DNA of 64,000 bases from Butyrivibrio sp. (lineage in GTDB: Bacteria > Bacillota > Clostridia > Lachnospirales > Lachnospiraceae). Both the position numbers and the translations under genes were made by a program. The notes below the pieces were generated by a model, which ran no database searches, was not told where the DNA came from, and saw only the letters and a list, made by a program, of their open reading frames with translations. The DNA is taken from NCBI GenBank assembly GCA_015056495.1, contig SVGC01000018.1:20608-84607 (forward strand). The letters run 5' to 3'. Every line of letters begins with the position of its first letter. Position 1 is the first letter of the stretch. This document shows, piece by piece, positions 1 to 7,371 of this stretch.

Positions 1-1
1 C

Positions 2-319
2 AGAATAGGCATGACAGCCAAGATTACTATTATTGAAGAGGCGCAAAAGGACGCGCTCACAGTTCCTGATTCAGTGGTACAGGAAGGTGATGATGGTCAG
101 CTCTATATAGAAGTGCTTGATGATAGCAACAACGTCGATACCATAGAAGCCAGTGCTACCGGAGCAAGTAGTTCTGATGAGACCGGCAATATTAAAAAAG
201 AGAACGTATCATATGGAATAAAGACTGACTATTATGTGGAGATCAAAGGCAGTGACTTGAAAGAGGGAATGCAAGTAGTTGTTCCAAGCACCGATGATAC
301 GGAGGAAATTGAACTATGA
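2..319 (+). CDS. Efflux periplasmic adaptor (MacA/HlyD-like), C-terminal part
   Basis: The reading frame is already open at base 2 and continues to TGA at 317-319, so only the last ~105 residues of a longer gene are present. The visible start reads RIGMTAKITI, the usual end of the membrane-proximal beta-barrel of MacA/HlyD adaptors, where a GM(T/S) segment precedes alternating beta strands. An acidic linker and a second beta segment follow, ending in VVVPSTDDTEEIEL. Such adaptors link an inner-membrane MacB-type ABC transporter to the cell exterior. The stop codon overlaps the ATG of the MacB-type ATPase by 4 bases, so the genes are translationally coupled. An ATG at 11 exists but has no ribosome site and is probably internal. 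The assignment rests largely on the neighbours; the fragment alone is poorly conserved. Confidence 0.72.
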   Translation, partial: RIGMTAKITIIEEAQKDALTVPDSVVQEGDDGQLYIEVLDDSNNVDTIEASATGASSSDETGNIKKENVSYGIKTDYYVEIKGSDLKEGMQVVVPSTDDTEEIEL

Positions 320-1011
320 TCCATGCTAGTCAGATAGTAAAAAGATTTAACATAGGCACAGAGAATGAAATCGAGATTCTTCATGGAATTGATCTCGATG
401 TCAAAAAAGGCGAATTTGTATCCATAGTCGGAACTTCAGGCTCAGGAAAATCAACGCTTATGAACATCATAGGCCTTTTGGATAAGCCAACAGAAGGGGC
501 ATACATTTTGGATGGAATAGATGTTTGCAGAGCATCTGATAATCAGCTTTCGCATATAAGGAATCAGAAAATAGGATTTGTTTTTCAGACATACAATCTG
601 ATCCCCAGGACCAGTGCACTCAAAAATGTTGAACTTCCTATGTTGTATGCCGGCGTGGGTGCGAAAGAAAGAAGAGAGCGTGCAAGAGAGCTCCTTGAGC
701 TTGTTGAGATGGAAAAAAGGATGGAAAATACGCCTGATGCTCTTTCAGGAGGCCAAAAGCAGAGAGTGGCTATAGCAAGGGCATTGGTAAATAAGCCATC
801 TATAATTCTTGCTGATGAACCAACAGGAGCCCTTGATTCAGCTACCGGAAGAAAGATCATGGATTTATTCCACAAGCTGCATGAAGAGCAGGGTATCACG
901 ATCGTATTTATCACCCATTCGCCGGAACTTGCCAAAGAAACTGAGAGAATATTGACCTTAAAGGATGGACGCATTGTAGATGAAAGGATGGGAATGAGGT
1001 ATGCTTCTTGA
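316..1011 (+). CDS. MacB-type ABC transporter ATP-binding protein
   Basis: This 231-residue nucleotide-binding subunit has every motif intact: Walker A GTSGSGKST at about 39-47, Q-loop Q91, signature LSGGQ at about 143-147, Walker B IILADE at about 163-168 with catalytic Glu168, and switch His201. Length and sequence fit the LolD/MacB ATPase class that powers mechanotransmission exporters for peptides, antibiotics or lipoproteins. Here the ATPase is separate from the permease, as is usual in Firmicutes, rather than fused as in enterobacterial MacB. It overlaps the adaptor by 4 bases upstream and the permease by 11 bases downstream. The transported substrate cannot be read from the sequence. 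Confidence 0.95.
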   Translation: MIHASQIVKRFNIGTENEIEILHGIDLDVKKGEFVSIVGTSGSGKSTLMNIIGLLDKPTEGAYILDGIDVCRASDNQLSHIRNQKIGFVFQTYNLIPRTSALKNVELPMLYAGVGAKERRERARELLELVEMEKRMENTPDALSGGQKQRVAIARALVNKPSIILADEPTGALDSATGRKIMDLFHKLHEEQGITIVFITHSPELAKETERILTLKDGRIVDERMGMRYAS

Positions 1012-2275
1012 AAATGTAATATTAGCAGTGACAGGCCTCATGGCCAACAAACTCAGGACATTCCTGACAATGCTGGGGATAATCATTGGAATCGCATCTG
1101 TCATAGGGATCATGAATGTGGCAGAGGGCATGAAGACTTCTACCATGAGTCAGATGGGCGACATGGGTGCCAATGTCATATCCTTTTTTGTAACACAGAA
1201 AATGGATCCGGATACAGGAGAATTTGATGAGAACGTAAGAGATCCGAAAGAAAAAGATTTTTTTACCCCGAAACTACTTGATGAGCTGGAACAGCAGTTT
1301 GCGGGAAGGATAAGTGCTATATCGCTTTCAAAATCAATAACCGAGACCAAGATAGAAGATGGTAAAAAGTATGCCAATGTATCGTTGGAAGGTCTTAACA
1401 ATGCTGCAATCAAGAATAAAAAGCTGAACATTATTGCAGGAAGAAATATAACTTCAGATGAACAGGAAGATGGGAAAAAGGTCATCCTCGTATCGGACAG
1501 GTTGGTCAATAATCTTTTTAATGGGGATAATAATAGTGCTCTGGGCCAGCAGATAGAGGCTGTAATAGATAACAAGTATTATTCATACACAATAGTAGGC
1601 GTCTATGAATACAGTGACAGCTCAGGAAGTGGTTTTAGTACAAAAGTATCACAAAAAGACATTAAGACAGGAGCCTATGTTCCGCTTAAGTGCGCGGTAA
1701 AGCAGCTTCGACAGGGAGAATTGTATGATTCATTTGATATAATTGCAGCTGTTGGTGAGGATCAGGGAGCACTTGTTTCGGAAGTTACAGATTACTTAAA
1801 TAATGGCTATTATGCTAATAATGATGCGTATGAGGCCTATGGATACAGCATGAAAGAAGAAATCAAATCCATGGAATCAATGCTCAATACCCAGACATAT
1901 GCATTTATGGCAGTTGGAGCCATATCACTTCTTGTAGGCGGAATAGGCGTTATGAATATAATGGTTGTTTCAATAACTGAGAGGACAAGGGAGATAGGCA
2001 CAAGAAAGGCACTCGGAGCAACTGACGGATTTATACGCCTGCAATTTATCACAGAGGCAGTCGTTGTGTGCCTGATAGGCGGTATCATTGGAGTTATTAC
2101 CGGGGAAATATTTGGATTAGTCGCTAATAAGATCATGAATACGACAGGTAGCATATCAATTAATGGTATAATCATATGTGTAGTTTTTTCCATGGTTTTT
2201 GGCGTGTTTTTCGGCTTTTACCCTGCCAACAAAGCTGCCAGGCTAAATCCAATAGAGGCCCTTAGATATGAGTAA
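1001..2275 (+). CDS. MacB-type ABC transporter permease
   Basis: This 424-residue permease has MacB/FtsX topology. One N-terminal membrane segment (about 17-39, LRTFLTMLGIIIGIASV) is followed by a large external domain (about 45-290). Three C-terminal membrane segments then lie near 300-325, 345-375 and 385-410. The motif RTREIGTRKALGA before the third segment is the classic coupling helix of this family. The gene overlaps the ATPase upstream and the response regulator by 8 bases downstream, forming one operon with the two-component system. This arrangement (adaptor, ATPase, permease, regulator, kinase) is common in Firmicutes for export of, or resistance to, cell-envelope-active compounds, which is an inference from context here. 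Confidence 0.93.
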   Translation: MLLENVILAVTGLMANKLRTFLTMLGIIIGIASVIGIMNVAEGMKTSTMSQMGDMGANVISFFVTQKMDPDTGEFDENVRDPKEKDFFTPKLLDELEQQFAGRISAISLSKSITETKIEDGKKYANVSLEGLNNAAIKNKKLNIIAGRNITSDEQEDGKKVILVSDRLVNNLFNGDNNSALGQQIEAVIDNKYYSYTIVGVYEYSDSSGSGFSTKVSQKDIKTGAYVPLKCAVKQLRQGELYDSFDIIAAVGEDQGALVSEVTDYLNNGYYANNDAYEAYGYSMKEEIKSMESMLNTQTYAFMAVGAISLLVGGIGVMNIMVVSITERTREIGTRKALGATDGFIRLQFITEAVVVCLIGGIIGVITGEIFGLVANKIMNTTGSISINGIIICVVFSMVFGVFFGFYPANKAARLNPIEALRYE

Positions 2276-2972
2276 AGAAAAAAACAGAATTCTGATAGCT
2301 GAAGATGACAAGGATATTTTATCTCTTTTGAGGTTATATCTTGAGAAGGATGGGTTTGATGTGCTATTTGCTGAGGATGGAATAGTCGCCTTCGACATGA
2401 TAGAGCAGGAGGAGCCAGATCTGATTATTTCTGACATAATGATGCCGGGAATGAACGGATACGACCTTATCCAGAAGATAAGAAAATCCAGAAATAATGT
2501 TCCAATCATTATTTTATCTGCAAAAAATCAGGATAATGACAAGATACTGGGGCTGGATATAGGTGCTGATGACTATATGACCAAACCATTTAATCCTCTT
2601 GAGCTTGTTGCACATGTGAAAGCGGCTTTGAGAAGATTTTATAGTCTTGGTTCTGGAGAGACAGCAGCTACTTCTTATAAGGTGGGAGAATTAGAAATAG
2701 ATATAGAAAGAGTCAGATTTACCAAAAAAGGAGAAGAGATTTCGTTAACGCCTTTTGAATTTAAGATAATGACTCTTTTGATGAAGAACCCTGGAAGAGT
2801 ATTCACTAAAGTGCAGATATACGAGTATATTAGCGGCGAGTACTATGAAACAGATGAAAATGCTCTGATGGTACATATGAGTAAACTCAGAGACAAGATT
2901 GAAGATGACAGGAACGAACCTAAATATATTAAAACCATTCGTGGACTTGGTTACAAGATAGAAAAAATATGA
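2268..2972 (+). CDS. OmpR/PhoB-family response regulator
   Basis: This 234-residue protein has an N-terminal receiver domain with acidic pocket EDD near residues 12-14, phosphoacceptor Asp56 (in DLIISDIMMPG), and conserved Lys106 in MTKPF. A winged-helix DNA-binding domain follows (about 134-230) with LTPFEFKIMTLL and the C-terminal IRGLGYKI hairpin typical of OmpR members. It overlaps the permease gene by 8 bases and the sensor kinase gene by 4 bases. It probably controls its own efflux operon, but I see no direct-repeat operator because the operon promoter lies outside the window. Confidence 0.96.
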   Translation: MSKEKNRILIAEDDKDILSLLRLYLEKDGFDVLFAEDGIVAFDMIEQEEPDLIISDIMMPGMNGYDLIQKIRKSRNNVPIIILSAKNQDNDKILGLDIGADDYMTKPFNPLELVAHVKAALRRFYSLGSGETAATSYKVGELEIDIERVRFTKKGEEISLTPFEFKIMTLLMKNPGRVFTKVQIYEYISGEYYETDENALMVHMSKLRDKIEDDRNEPKYIKTIRGLGYKIEKI

Positions 2973-4567
2973 GAAAGCTCTTTAAACGCAAAGGAACTTT
3001 ATATTCAATGATCACCAGAAACTATATATTGTTTGCGGTGATTGTTGTGCTTTTAGCATTGTTGTCTATGACCATCCTTAATAGAGGCATAGACAATATT
3101 TTTGATACCTATGGAACAGGTGGTATCATTGCACAGAACAAGATACTTTCTTCGGAAAACTATGACAGGCTTGTTGTTTCAAGGCTTCTGGGTAAAGAAG
3201 GTTATATAGAAGTGTTGGATAAAGACGCTAATATCATCTATTCCAGCAATCCTCAGAAAAGTAACAAATATAGTGTTGATGAACTTGAATATATACCGGA
3301 TGTTTTTGGTGATACATATTATTCAATTGATGCAATTATAAAAGATAATGTTTTGAATGGTTATGTGATCCATAGATATGAAAATGTAGGCGATAGTGAG
3401 AATGAGTTTATGGATCTGACCGGAGTCATTATATTAGATAAGGACAGAAATATAATATATTCGGATGTCGATGCTGAGGAAAGCGGTATAACTGAAAAAG
3501 AAGTTGAATATCTATATGGCTACAATGATGATGGCTCTACCTATATCCAGAAATATGATTTTGTGACCAATAACGGGGATGAACGGATCCTATTGATACA
3601 TTCAACAATTGAAAATGGTAGCGAAGCCCTTGCATACAGGCGTTTATTTATTTTTGCTGTTACAGTTTTTATTGTTCTTTTGATCATATTGATAATCATT
3701 TTTGTTCTTAGGATGTCATTTGTTGTAAGGCGACCTCTCAATATGCTTGAAAAAGCCATGACCAGCTACAGTACTCCTTCTGAAAAGGCCACACTGTCAT
3801 ATTCGGGACCAAAAGAGCTAGAGCAGATCATTTCAACATTCAATGATATGTCTGAAAGGCTTAATGACAGTGAGAAAAAGCGGATACAGTCAGAGAACGA
3901 AAAACAGAAAATGCTGGCAGATATTTCGCATGATCTTAAGACTCCGATCACCGTAATCCAAGGCTATGCCAAGGCTGTATCAGAGGGACTTGTGCCGCAG
4001 GATGAGGAAAAGAGATATCTTGATACTATATGCGCAAAGGCAGAAAATCTTTCTGAGCTGATCAATAAATTCTACGAATACTCAAAACTCGAACATCCGG
4101 AGTTCAATCTGGTTAGAGAAAAGGCCGATCTGTGTGAATATTTTAGAGAATATCTGGCTGCTAAATACGAAGAGCTTGATCTGCAAGGATTTGATATGGA
4201 TATAGATATTCCGGATCAGATAATAGAATATAGCTTTGACCGTTTTCAGTTAAAGCGTGTATTTGAAAATATAATATCCAATTCAGTCAAAGCCAATCCT
4301 CAGGGAACGACAATCTACGCCGCTATGAAGCAGGAAGACGACAAAATAAAGATATATCTGGGCGATAATGGCGTAGGAATAGCAGACAATATCCGTGATG
4401 ATATTTTTAATCCATTTATCGTTGGCAATGAATCCAGGACCAGCGGCCAGGGCACCGGCCTGGGGCTTGCTATAGCAAGACTCATAGTTGAATCCCATGG
4501 AGGAGATATCAGGCTTGCAGATGATAAAAATGGCAGATATAAGACTTTGTTTGAAGTAGTATTGTAA
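2969..4567 (+). CDS. Sensor histidine kinase
   Basis: This 532-residue membrane kinase has a first membrane segment at about 18-36, an external sensor region of about 185 residues and a second membrane segment at about 226-248. A HAMP-like linker follows, then the HisKA domain with H-box ISHDLKTPI (phosphorylated His321). The ATPase domain has N-box ENIISNSVKANP, G1 GDNGVGI and G2 GQGTGLGLA. The external part carries two PAS-like stretches of the form ILDKDRNIIYS, suggesting a duplicated sensor fold. It overlaps the response regulator by 4 bases and is its obvious partner. The N-terminal half is divergent, so no ligand can be proposed. Confidence 0.95.
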   Translation: MRKLFKRKGTLYSMITRNYILFAVIVVLLALLSMTILNRGIDNIFDTYGTGGIIAQNKILSSENYDRLVVSRLLGKEGYIEVLDKDANIIYSSNPQKSNKYSVDELEYIPDVFGDTYYSIDAIIKDNVLNGYVIHRYENVGDSENEFMDLTGVIILDKDRNIIYSDVDAEESGITEKEVEYLYGYNDDGSTYIQKYDFVTNNGDERILLIHSTIENGSEALAYRRLFIFAVTVFIVLLIILIIIFVLRMSFVVRRPLNMLEKAMTSYSTPSEKATLSYSGPKELEQIISTFNDMSERLNDSEKKRIQSENEKQKMLADISHDLKTPITVIQGYAKAVSEGLVPQDEEKRYLDTICAKAENLSELINKFYEYSKLEHPEFNLVREKADLCEYFREYLAAKYEELDLQGFDMDIDIPDQIIEYSFDRFQLKRVFENIISNSVKANPQGTTIYAAMKQEDDKIKIYLGDNGVGIADNIRDDIFNPFIVGNESRTSGQGTGLGLAIARLIVESHGGDIRLADDKNGRYKTLFEVVL

Positions 4568-4713
4568 TTGAGTGACATCATTAAGGCTATATTACCAGGA
4601 ACCTGTTTTTCCAATCGTTAAGGAGGCAAAAGAAAGCTGGAAGCAGATGGTGGATCTCATGAAAAGAGCTTGACGTTAGCAATATGATAAGTACAAAATA
4701 CTGAAATGAATTT

Positions 4714-4761
4714 ACACGTTGCGTATAAGACATATATATGATATGTTTATACACAACGTGT
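4714..4761. promoter_or_regulatory. Long imperfect inverted repeat in the leader of the HTH gene
   Basis: The arms at 4714-4728 (ACACGTTGCGTATAA) and 4747-4761 (TTATACACAACGTGT) are complementary with one mismatch. Pairing continues inward through ACATAT/ATATGT with one bulged base. The hairpin is followed at once by ATTTTTTATTT, then the AAAGGA ribosome site and the ATG at 4788. It could be an intrinsic terminator/attenuator or an autoregulatory operator for the HTH protein it precedes. The sequence does not decide between these. Confidence 0.55.
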
Positions 4762-4787
4762 ATTTTTTATTTGAAAGGAATGCTTAT

Positions 4788-4994
4788 ATGGATAAAGCTA
4801 AAAAGATAAAGGATCTACGCGAAAAAACTGGAATGAGCCGTAAGGAGTTTTGTGAGTATTTTGACATTCCATACAGGACAGTAACAGAATGGGAGCGCGA
4901 TACGAGGCATGCTCCAGATTATGTTGTAAGACTATTGGAGTATTACATAAGGATGGAAAACCTACTGAAAAAGGATGAAGACGATAAAACTTAA
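4788..4994 (+). CDS. Small helix-turn-helix DNA-binding protein
   Basis: This 68-residue protein is almost entirely one helix-turn-helix domain: KIKDLREKTGMSRKEF then FDIPYRTVTEWERD, matching the XRE/Cro-like fold, with a short acidic tail. The start at 4788 is preferred over an in-frame start at 4719. It has GAAAGGA eight bases upstream, whereas the 4719 start would be translated out of the inverted repeat. Such single-domain HTH proteins often sit on mobile or accessory segments and commonly act as repressors or antitoxin-like regulators. Its last 20 bases overlap a second tiny ORF. Regulation by the leader inverted repeat is likely but unproven. Confidence 0.8.
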   Translation: MDKAKKIKDLREKTGMSRKEFCEYFDIPYRTVTEWERDTRHAPDYVVRLLEYYIRMENLLKKDEDDKT

Positions 4995-5109
4995 TTACCT
5001 CGAAGTCGAGGCAATTGAAATATCACCTGCACATGAGGAGCAATATAAAAAAAGAAACGAGCAACAGCGAAGGCTGAGTGTTACAGGAGCGGTTGTTCTG
5101 GCGAGATAA
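4975..5109 (+). CDS. Possible 44-residue protein overlapping the HTH gene
   Basis: An ATG at 4975 opens a 44-codon frame to TAA at 5107-5109, overlapping the end of the HTH gene by 20 bases in another frame. The product starts MKTIKLNYLEVEAIEI, has a charged middle (EEQYKKRNEQQRR) and ends LSVTGAVVLAR. The arrangement suggests translational coupling to the HTH gene, because there is only a poorly spaced GG just before the ATG. A GC-rich hairpin follows 18 bases after the stop, consistent with the end of a two-gene transcript. I do not recognise the family. A chance ORF cannot be excluded at this size. Confidence 0.42.
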   Translation: MKTIKLNYLEVEAIEISPAHEEQYKKRNEQQRRLSVTGAVVLAR

Positions 5110-5127
5110 CATTTATACGACTAATTT

Positions 5128-5152
5128 GCAGTCCGCCTGTCTGGCGGACTGC
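5128..5152 (+). terminator. GC-rich hairpin after the HTH/small-ORF pair
   Basis: A perfect 10-bp stem (GCAGTCCGCC / GGCGGACTGC) encloses a 5-base loop TGTCT. The following TACTATTCTTTCATT is only moderately T-rich, so termination may be partial. Its position fits the end of the HTH transcript and the beginning of the repeat region. Confidence 0.5.
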
Positions 5153-5270
5153 TACTATTCTTTCATTCGAAAGGCAGGCAGTGATAATTACTAATCAGAT
5201 TGCTGCTGATATTCCAAAGTTTATCGACATATTGCTTGATTTCTGCTACTTGAGCAATTTCTGCGATAGT

Positions 5271-5655
5271 GGCAGTTGATTTTACGAGGTGAATCCTGCC
5301 TATATTCTAGAACCTCTTGGTATAGGCAGTTGATCATATGGGGTGACCTCTGCCTATATCCCTAGTATTGCAACTATAGGCAGTCGATCGTACGGGGTGG
5401 CCTCTGCCTATATCCAGAGTATTGCCACATAGGCAGTTGATTTTACGTATGACAAACTGCCTATATGGCGGGAGTGGCAAATGGTAGCAGAGAATAGATG
5501 CTTAAAAACAAGGCCTATATTGCGAGAGAACTGGATATAGGCAGAACAGCAATGGATAATTGCAATGCCTATATTAGCTGAAAGTAGAATGGTGGCAGAA
5601 CGACTGGTAAAAAAGACACTGCCCATATTGAACAAGCCCTGATATAGGCAGAAAG
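5271..5655 (+). repeat. Array of seven 54-bp hairpin-forming tandem repeats
   Basis: The motif TGCCTATAT (or a one-base variant) recurs at 5297, 5351, 5405, 5458, 5512, 5566 and 5620, a spacing of 53 or 54 bases throughout. Its complement, (TATA)GGCAG, recurs with the same period at 5271, 5325, 5379, 5432, 5485 (degenerate), 5540, 5594 and 5647. Each unit can therefore fold as TATAGGCAG paired with CTGCCTATA around a ~20-base loop. It can also pair alternatively with the next unit across a ~15-base spacer. Units 2-4 share TTGAT/TCGAT and GGGGTG after the left arm; units 6-8 instead carry GAA after GGCAG, giving two sub-families. Single-base length changes and stops in every frame argue against coding. 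The array ends about 90 bases before the PD-(D/E)XK-like gene. Confidence 0.85.
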
Positions 5656-5739
5656 TCAGGAAACAATAAGCGTTACCAATAGTAACAATAAACAAACCCA
5701 AAATAATAAAAAAGAATCATAAAGGAGTACTAAGAAGAA

Positions 5740-6543
5740 ATGCTAGGACTAAAGAAATACTTAATTGCAGAAGAGGAAAGACTAACGAATATCAAACAAG
5801 TTATAGAAAAAAGACTTATCGATGTTCCTGAAGGTAATCTTAGGATAACATCATCCGGCAAGCATATTCAGTACATGCATTGTAAAGAAAAGGATGGCAA
5901 GTACCAAAAACAAGGAGAATACCTAAAGAAAGAGGATATGTCTTTTGTGAGAGCATTAGCTCAAAAGTCTTATGACCAGAAGATGAATAAATTGGTAGGT
6001 AGGAGACTCAAGCAAATCCAGAACATCAACAAGGATTATATAGATGATGAGATTGAACTAATCTATACCAATATGAACATCAATAGACAGGCTCTGGTAA
6101 CACCTGTTGAAAAGACATGGCGGCAGAAAGTGGCTGACTGGAAAGCAATTCCATATATAGGAAAAGCGTTTGATGAAGGTACACCTGAAATATATACCAA
6201 AAAAGGAGAGAGGGTAAGATCAAAATCAGAAAAGCTGATTGCAGATACTTTATTCGATATGGGAATTGAATATAAGTATGAATGCCCAATATATCTAAAA
6301 GGATCCGGACAGATATATCCGGACTTTACAATTCTCAGTCGCAAGACAGGAAAAGAAATGTATTGGGAGCATGATGGAAGAATGGATGATCCTAAATATT
6401 CCGAAAAAGCAGTAAGGAAGATTAATTCGTATATTTATAATGGAATAATACCCGGAGATAGGCTAATGCTTACATTTGAGACATCAAGCACTGCGCTCAA
6501 TGACAGAACAATAAAGAAAATGATTGATAATTTCCTGTTATAA
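5740..6543 (+). CDS. PD-(D/E)XK-like nuclease-fold protein of unknown function
   Basis: This 267-residue protein has a well-placed AAGGAG site before its ATG. The N-terminal ~150 residues are helical and charged (EEERLTNIKQVIEKRL, MNKLVGRRLKQIQ) with no motif I recognise. The C-terminal half resembles the PD-(D/E)XK restriction-endonuclease fold: Glu164 in SKSEKLIADTL, then PDF at about 194-196 with Asp195. About 14 residues later comes YWEH with Glu210, and finally a long helix. Proteins with this PDF...WEH tail are widespread uncharacterised Clostridia proteins. No second restriction-modification or toxin-antitoxin gene adjoins it. The hairpin array directly upstream is its most striking partner. 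Nuclease activity is inferred from the fold-like motifs only. Confidence 0.7.
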   Translation: MLGLKKYLIAEEERLTNIKQVIEKRLIDVPEGNLRITSSGKHIQYMHCKEKDGKYQKQGEYLKKEDMSFVRALAQKSYDQKMNKLVGRRLKQIQNINKDYIDDEIELIYTNMNINRQALVTPVEKTWRQKVADWKAIPYIGKAFDEGTPEIYTKKGERVRSKSEKLIADTLFDMGIEYKYECPIYLKGSGQIYPDFTILSRKTGKEMYWEHDGRMDDPKYSEKAVRKINSYIYNGIIPGDRLMLTFETSSTALNDRTIKKMIDNFLL

Positions 6544-6699
6544 TACTTAGAGAAAAAATAAAAAGCCTGTTGACTCCTCACTAGGGAACCCCTCAAGGTG
6601 GATTTATAAACAGATAGTGGCATGCAGATTATGGAAATTTGTTACACCAGAATTTATCTGACAAAGTATTGCATGAACTGAAAAAATAGAGGAATTGAA

Positions 6700-7143
6700 A
6701 TGATATCACTCAGACATTTTACAGAAGCGGATGCGGAAATAATAAGACAGAAACACTGGACTGACCTTAGCACTGAGGAAATAGTTTCAATCATCAATGA
6801 TTGGAAATCTTTGGAATATGAAGGCAAGTATTTTGAGATGTTTGCGATTGTAGTAGATGATATGGCGGTTGGTTATATTTCACTTATGGAACATAGCCAA
6901 AGCATTGTATCTCTTGGTATTGAAATCTTCTCTGATAAAAGGCAAAAAGGCTACGCTACGAGGGCCATGGCCCTTGCAAGTGAAATTGCTGCAAAGCGAG
7001 GATATAAAGCTATTCAGAACCAGGTACGTACGGATAATATGCCTAGTATTGCACTTCATGAGAAATGTGAATATGAAACTGACGGATATGTCTATATGAA
7101 TCAGAAAGGGAAAGAAATAGGCCTGTATACTTACTTCCTGTGA
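6700..7143 (+). CDS. GNAT-family N-acetyltransferase
   Basis: This 147-residue single-domain acetyltransferase contains the acetyl-CoA-binding motif A in the form RQKGYATRAMALASE (R-x-x-G-x-A type). A beta-bulge strand (SLGIEIF) precedes it and NMPSIALHEKCEY follows. Together these are the usual GNAT order, close to RimJ/RimL-like enzymes that acetylate small molecules or protein N-termini. The ribosome site is GAGGAATTGAA before the ATG. It appears to be a single-gene unit, closed 150 bases downstream by a long palindrome with a T-run. The substrate is unknown. Confidence 0.88.
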   Translation: MISLRHFTEADAEIIRQKHWTDLSTEEIVSIINDWKSLEYEGKYFEMFAIVVDDMAVGYISLMEHSQSIVSLGIEIFSDKRQKGYATRAMALASEIAAKRGYKAIQNQVRTDNMPSIALHEKCEYETDGYVYMNQKGKEIGLYTYFL

Positions 7144-7149
7144 ACTACT

Positions 7150-7293
7150 CTGACTTAATACTTCGTATTTGAAGTCGGAGCTTCCTGCTTCAACCACTAC
7201 TGCATTGGCTACGATGATACGTAACTCAACGTCTTACACAATGTCTACAGGCGTATGAGTTCGGGCTAATTCCATCCCTACTATATATATTAA
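7150..7293 (-). pseudogene. Relic of a TnpB-type (IS200/IS605) transposase C-terminus
   Basis: On the minus strand one frame reads GMELARTHTPVDIV, a stop at 7234-7236, then continues in the same frame to NAVVVEAGSSDFKYEV. TnpB/OrfB proteins of IS605-family elements commonly end with a TPV(D/E)I...V(E/A)xGS tail, so this looks like a decayed transposase end. Nothing upstream of the tail (no RuvC or zinc-ribbon motifs) remains. The relic abuts the large palindrome at 7294-7365. The assignment depends on a short tail resemblance and is moderate. Confidence 0.45.
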
Positions 7294-7371
7294 GAGTCAC
7301 CGGGGACGTATCAGATTGACTCATTGTATACAATGAGTCAAATTGATACGTCCCCAGTGACTCTTTTTTTT
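7294..7371. repeat. GAGTCAC palindromic repeat, copy 1 (also a terminator)
   Basis: A nearly perfect palindrome runs from GAGTCACCGGGGACGTATC at 7294 to GATACGTCCCCAGTGACTC ending at 7363. Its centre is GACTCATTGTATACAATGAGTC. Eight Ts follow (7364-7371), giving a strong Rho-independent terminator for the plus strand. It separates the GNAT gene from the convergent symporter, whose stop codon lies inside the T-run. Related copies occur at 12735, 53178, 56166 and 63890. Confidence 0.85.

Noticed and set aside
5271..5655. CRISPR array upstream of the nuclease-like gene
   Set aside because: The 54-bp period has only ~9-15-base conserved blocks, the intervening segments are related to one another, and there are no cas genes. 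It is a tandem hairpin array, not repeats with unique spacers.
5408..5701. A 97-residue minus-strand ORF across the hairpin array
   Set aside because: It exists only because the 54-bp period preserves frame over part of the array. It has no ribosome site, and the 53-bp steps shift the repeated motif.
6600..6690. Peptide-like stretch ADYGNLLHQNLSDKVL before the GNAT gene
   Set aside because: The frame has a stop just upstream, no start and no recognised similarity. It is too short to support as a gene remnant.
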